Shown: positions 63,191 to 64,000 of the stretch, in pieces
How the letters are laid out: each line of letters opens with the position of its first letter
Position numbering within the stretch: the stretch's first letter is position 1
NCBI GenBank assembly: GCA_017554325.1
Contig: JAFZIP010000001.1
Span: 86,857 to 150,856, forward strand
From: Bacteroidales bacterium
GTDB taxonomy: Bacteria; Bacteroidota; Bacteroidia; Bacteroidales; WCHB1-69
Direction: 5' to 3'
DNA length: 64,000 nucleotides
Notes under the pieces: generated by a model
Database searches by the model: none
Seen by the model: only the letters and a program-made list of their open reading frames with translations
Told to the model about the DNA's origin: nothing
Translations under genes and position numbers: made by a program

Positions 63191-63511
63191 ATGGAAGAGT
63201 ACCCCTATCAACAACCTCAGTATCCTGTAGAAAACAATGTTCCTCAAGAGTCGCTAACAAACTCATTCCTTGCCAAAGGCATTGTCTCAACAGCCATTTC
63301 ATCCCTTCCTGTCGGCAGCATCATTGCCATAATCATGGGGGCAGATAACAGAAAAAAAATTCGGAACTACCTCGCCAACGGAGGCCAAAAAGAGGCAAAA
63401 GTTACTGTGGGATCAGTACTTAGTGGCGTCGGCCTTGGGTTTGGTATCGGTATGACTATCTTTTGGTTTTTGTACCCAATCATCATCATAGCGGCGGTGC
63501 TGTTGGATTAA
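63191..63511 (+). CDS. Small membrane protein (106 aa)
   Basis: A Gln/Pro/Tyr-rich N-terminus (EEYPYQQPQYPVENNVPQ) precedes two hydrophobic segments, about 28-50 (KGIVSTAISSLPVGSIIAII) and 75-104 (LSGVGLGFGIGMTIFWFLYP). This layout resembles CCC-motif/DUF4190-like small membrane proteins of Bacteroidota; the function is unknown. The promoter element upstream supports it as a real gene. Confidence 0.7.
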   Translation: MEEYPYQQPQYPVENNVPQESLTNSFLAKGIVSTAISSLPVGSIIAIIMGADNRKKIRNYLANGGQKEAKVTVGSVLSGVGLGFGIGMTIFWFLYPIIIIAAVLLD

Positions 63512-63587
63512 CCATTTTTGCATTTACTCTTTTCTGATATGGTTCTGGGCGATTCCTGCAGGATATCGCCATTTCAACCATTTTTTG

Positions 63588-63596
63588 TATCTTTGC
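63588..63596 (+). promoter_or_regulatory. Bacteroidota -7 promoter element for riboflavin synthase
   Basis: TATCTTTGC, 21 bases before the ATG at 63618. The leader is too short for an FMN riboswitch. Confidence 0.65.
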
Positions 63597-63617
63597 GCGT
63601 TTTAAAATAATATGTAA

Positions 63618-64000
63618 ATGTTTACTGGAATTGTCGAGAAAACCGCAAAGATTGTTAAGATAGAACAAGATAGAACCAATTATGATTTCACATTGGAGGT
63701 GGACTTCGCTGACGAGCTGTCCATCGACCAGAGCATGGCGCACGACGGCTGCTGCCTCACGGTGGTGAAACTGGACAAAGAGGCCAAGCAATATGTGGTC
63801 ACAGCAATGGAAGAGACCATGCTGAAGACCAACCTCGGCACCTGGCAAGTTGGAGGCGAAGTGAACCTGGAACGCAGTATGCGCATGGACGGGCGCTTCG
63901 ACGGTCACATCGTGCAGGGTCACGTGGATCAAACAGCTGTTTGTGAGAAGGTTGTAGATGAGAACGGCAGCTGGCGTTTCTATTTCACCTACGATGCATC
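63618..64000 (+). CDS. ribE: Riboflavin synthase alpha chain, N-terminal part (runs off window)
   Basis: 127 residues are visible and the frame is open to the end. It starts MFTGIVEKTAKIVKIE, the invariant MFTGI(V/I)E beginning of riboflavin synthase. The first lumazine-binding barrel follows with DGCCLTVVKL and MRMDGRFDGHIVQGHVDQTA. It dismutates two 6,7-dimethyl-8-ribityllumazine molecules to riboflavin. About a third of the protein lies beyond the window. Confidence 0.95.
   Translation, partial: MFTGIVEKTAKIVKIEQDRTNYDFTLEVDFADELSIDQSMAHDGCCLTVVKLDKEAKQYVVTAMEETMLKTNLGTWQVGGEVNLERSMRMDGRFDGHIVQGHVDQTAVCEKVVDENGSWRFYFTYDA

Noticed and set aside
63597..63617. FMN riboswitch before riboflavin synthase
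   Set aside because: The leader is about 20 bases; no structure is possible.

Overview
The window is chromosomal DNA of a Bacteroidota bacterium, most likely order Bacteroidales. It carries type IX secretion components (PorQ, a PorP/SprF protein, a PD40-OmpA protein), a FISUMP-domain protein, YwqK/MORN repeats, a DUF2723 membrane protein and butyrate kinase. It also shows the Bacteroidota promoter element TAnnTTTG(C/T) in front of about 30 transcription units. Ribosome-binding sites are mostly weak. I cannot place it below order level.

Layout. 1-8.9 kb: tail of a FISUMP protein, a flavoprotein with guanylate kinase, mutS, a HepT/MntA toxin-antitoxin pair, a small ORF, and a dehydrogenase / OYE reductase / tatD cluster. 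9-11 kb: the ATP synthase F0 genes atpB-E-F, closed by a terminator, with no F1 genes. 11-18.3 kb: a leftward run PPIase, pheS, DUF2723, elbB, aroK, LMW-PTP. 18.3-25.3 kb: patatin lipase, methylmalonyl-CoA mutase, a LysM lytic transglycosylase, a MORN protein and a lipoprotein. 25.3-30 kb: a second HepT/MntA pair, porQ, a DegT aminotransferase, hicBA and an ABC permease. 30-36.1 kb: ftsQAZ, then lipoprotein-buk-nadK.

36.2-46.4 kb is the most interesting part. Behind nusA-infB-pdxA, five abutting or overlapping genes on the same strand encode a small alarmone synthetase, a small HD alarmone hydrolase, an aminoglycoside-phosphotransferase-like kinase, a membrane sensor/SpoIIE phosphatase/anti-sigma-kinase fusion, and a STAS antagonist. 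This looks like a unit joining (p)ppGpp turnover to partner-switching signalling, next to core translation genes.

46.4-64 kb: tRNA-Gln and tRNA-Arg(ACG) diverge, with tadA, whose product modifies tRNA-Arg(ACG), next door. Then come mutY, an OmpA lipoprotein, a P-loop kinase, a BASS transporter, an LptF/G permease, an S9 peptidase, a thioesterase and two T9SS-type envelope proteins. An AT-rich accessory stretch (58-60.4 kb) holds two unknown proteins, a candidate small RNA and a RhuM-like protein. The window ends with rarA, a dCMP deaminase, a radical SAM protein, a small membrane protein and the start of riboflavin synthase. Two copies of a two-hairpin intergenic element and five sets of short tandem repeats (period 7 or 9) lie between genes.
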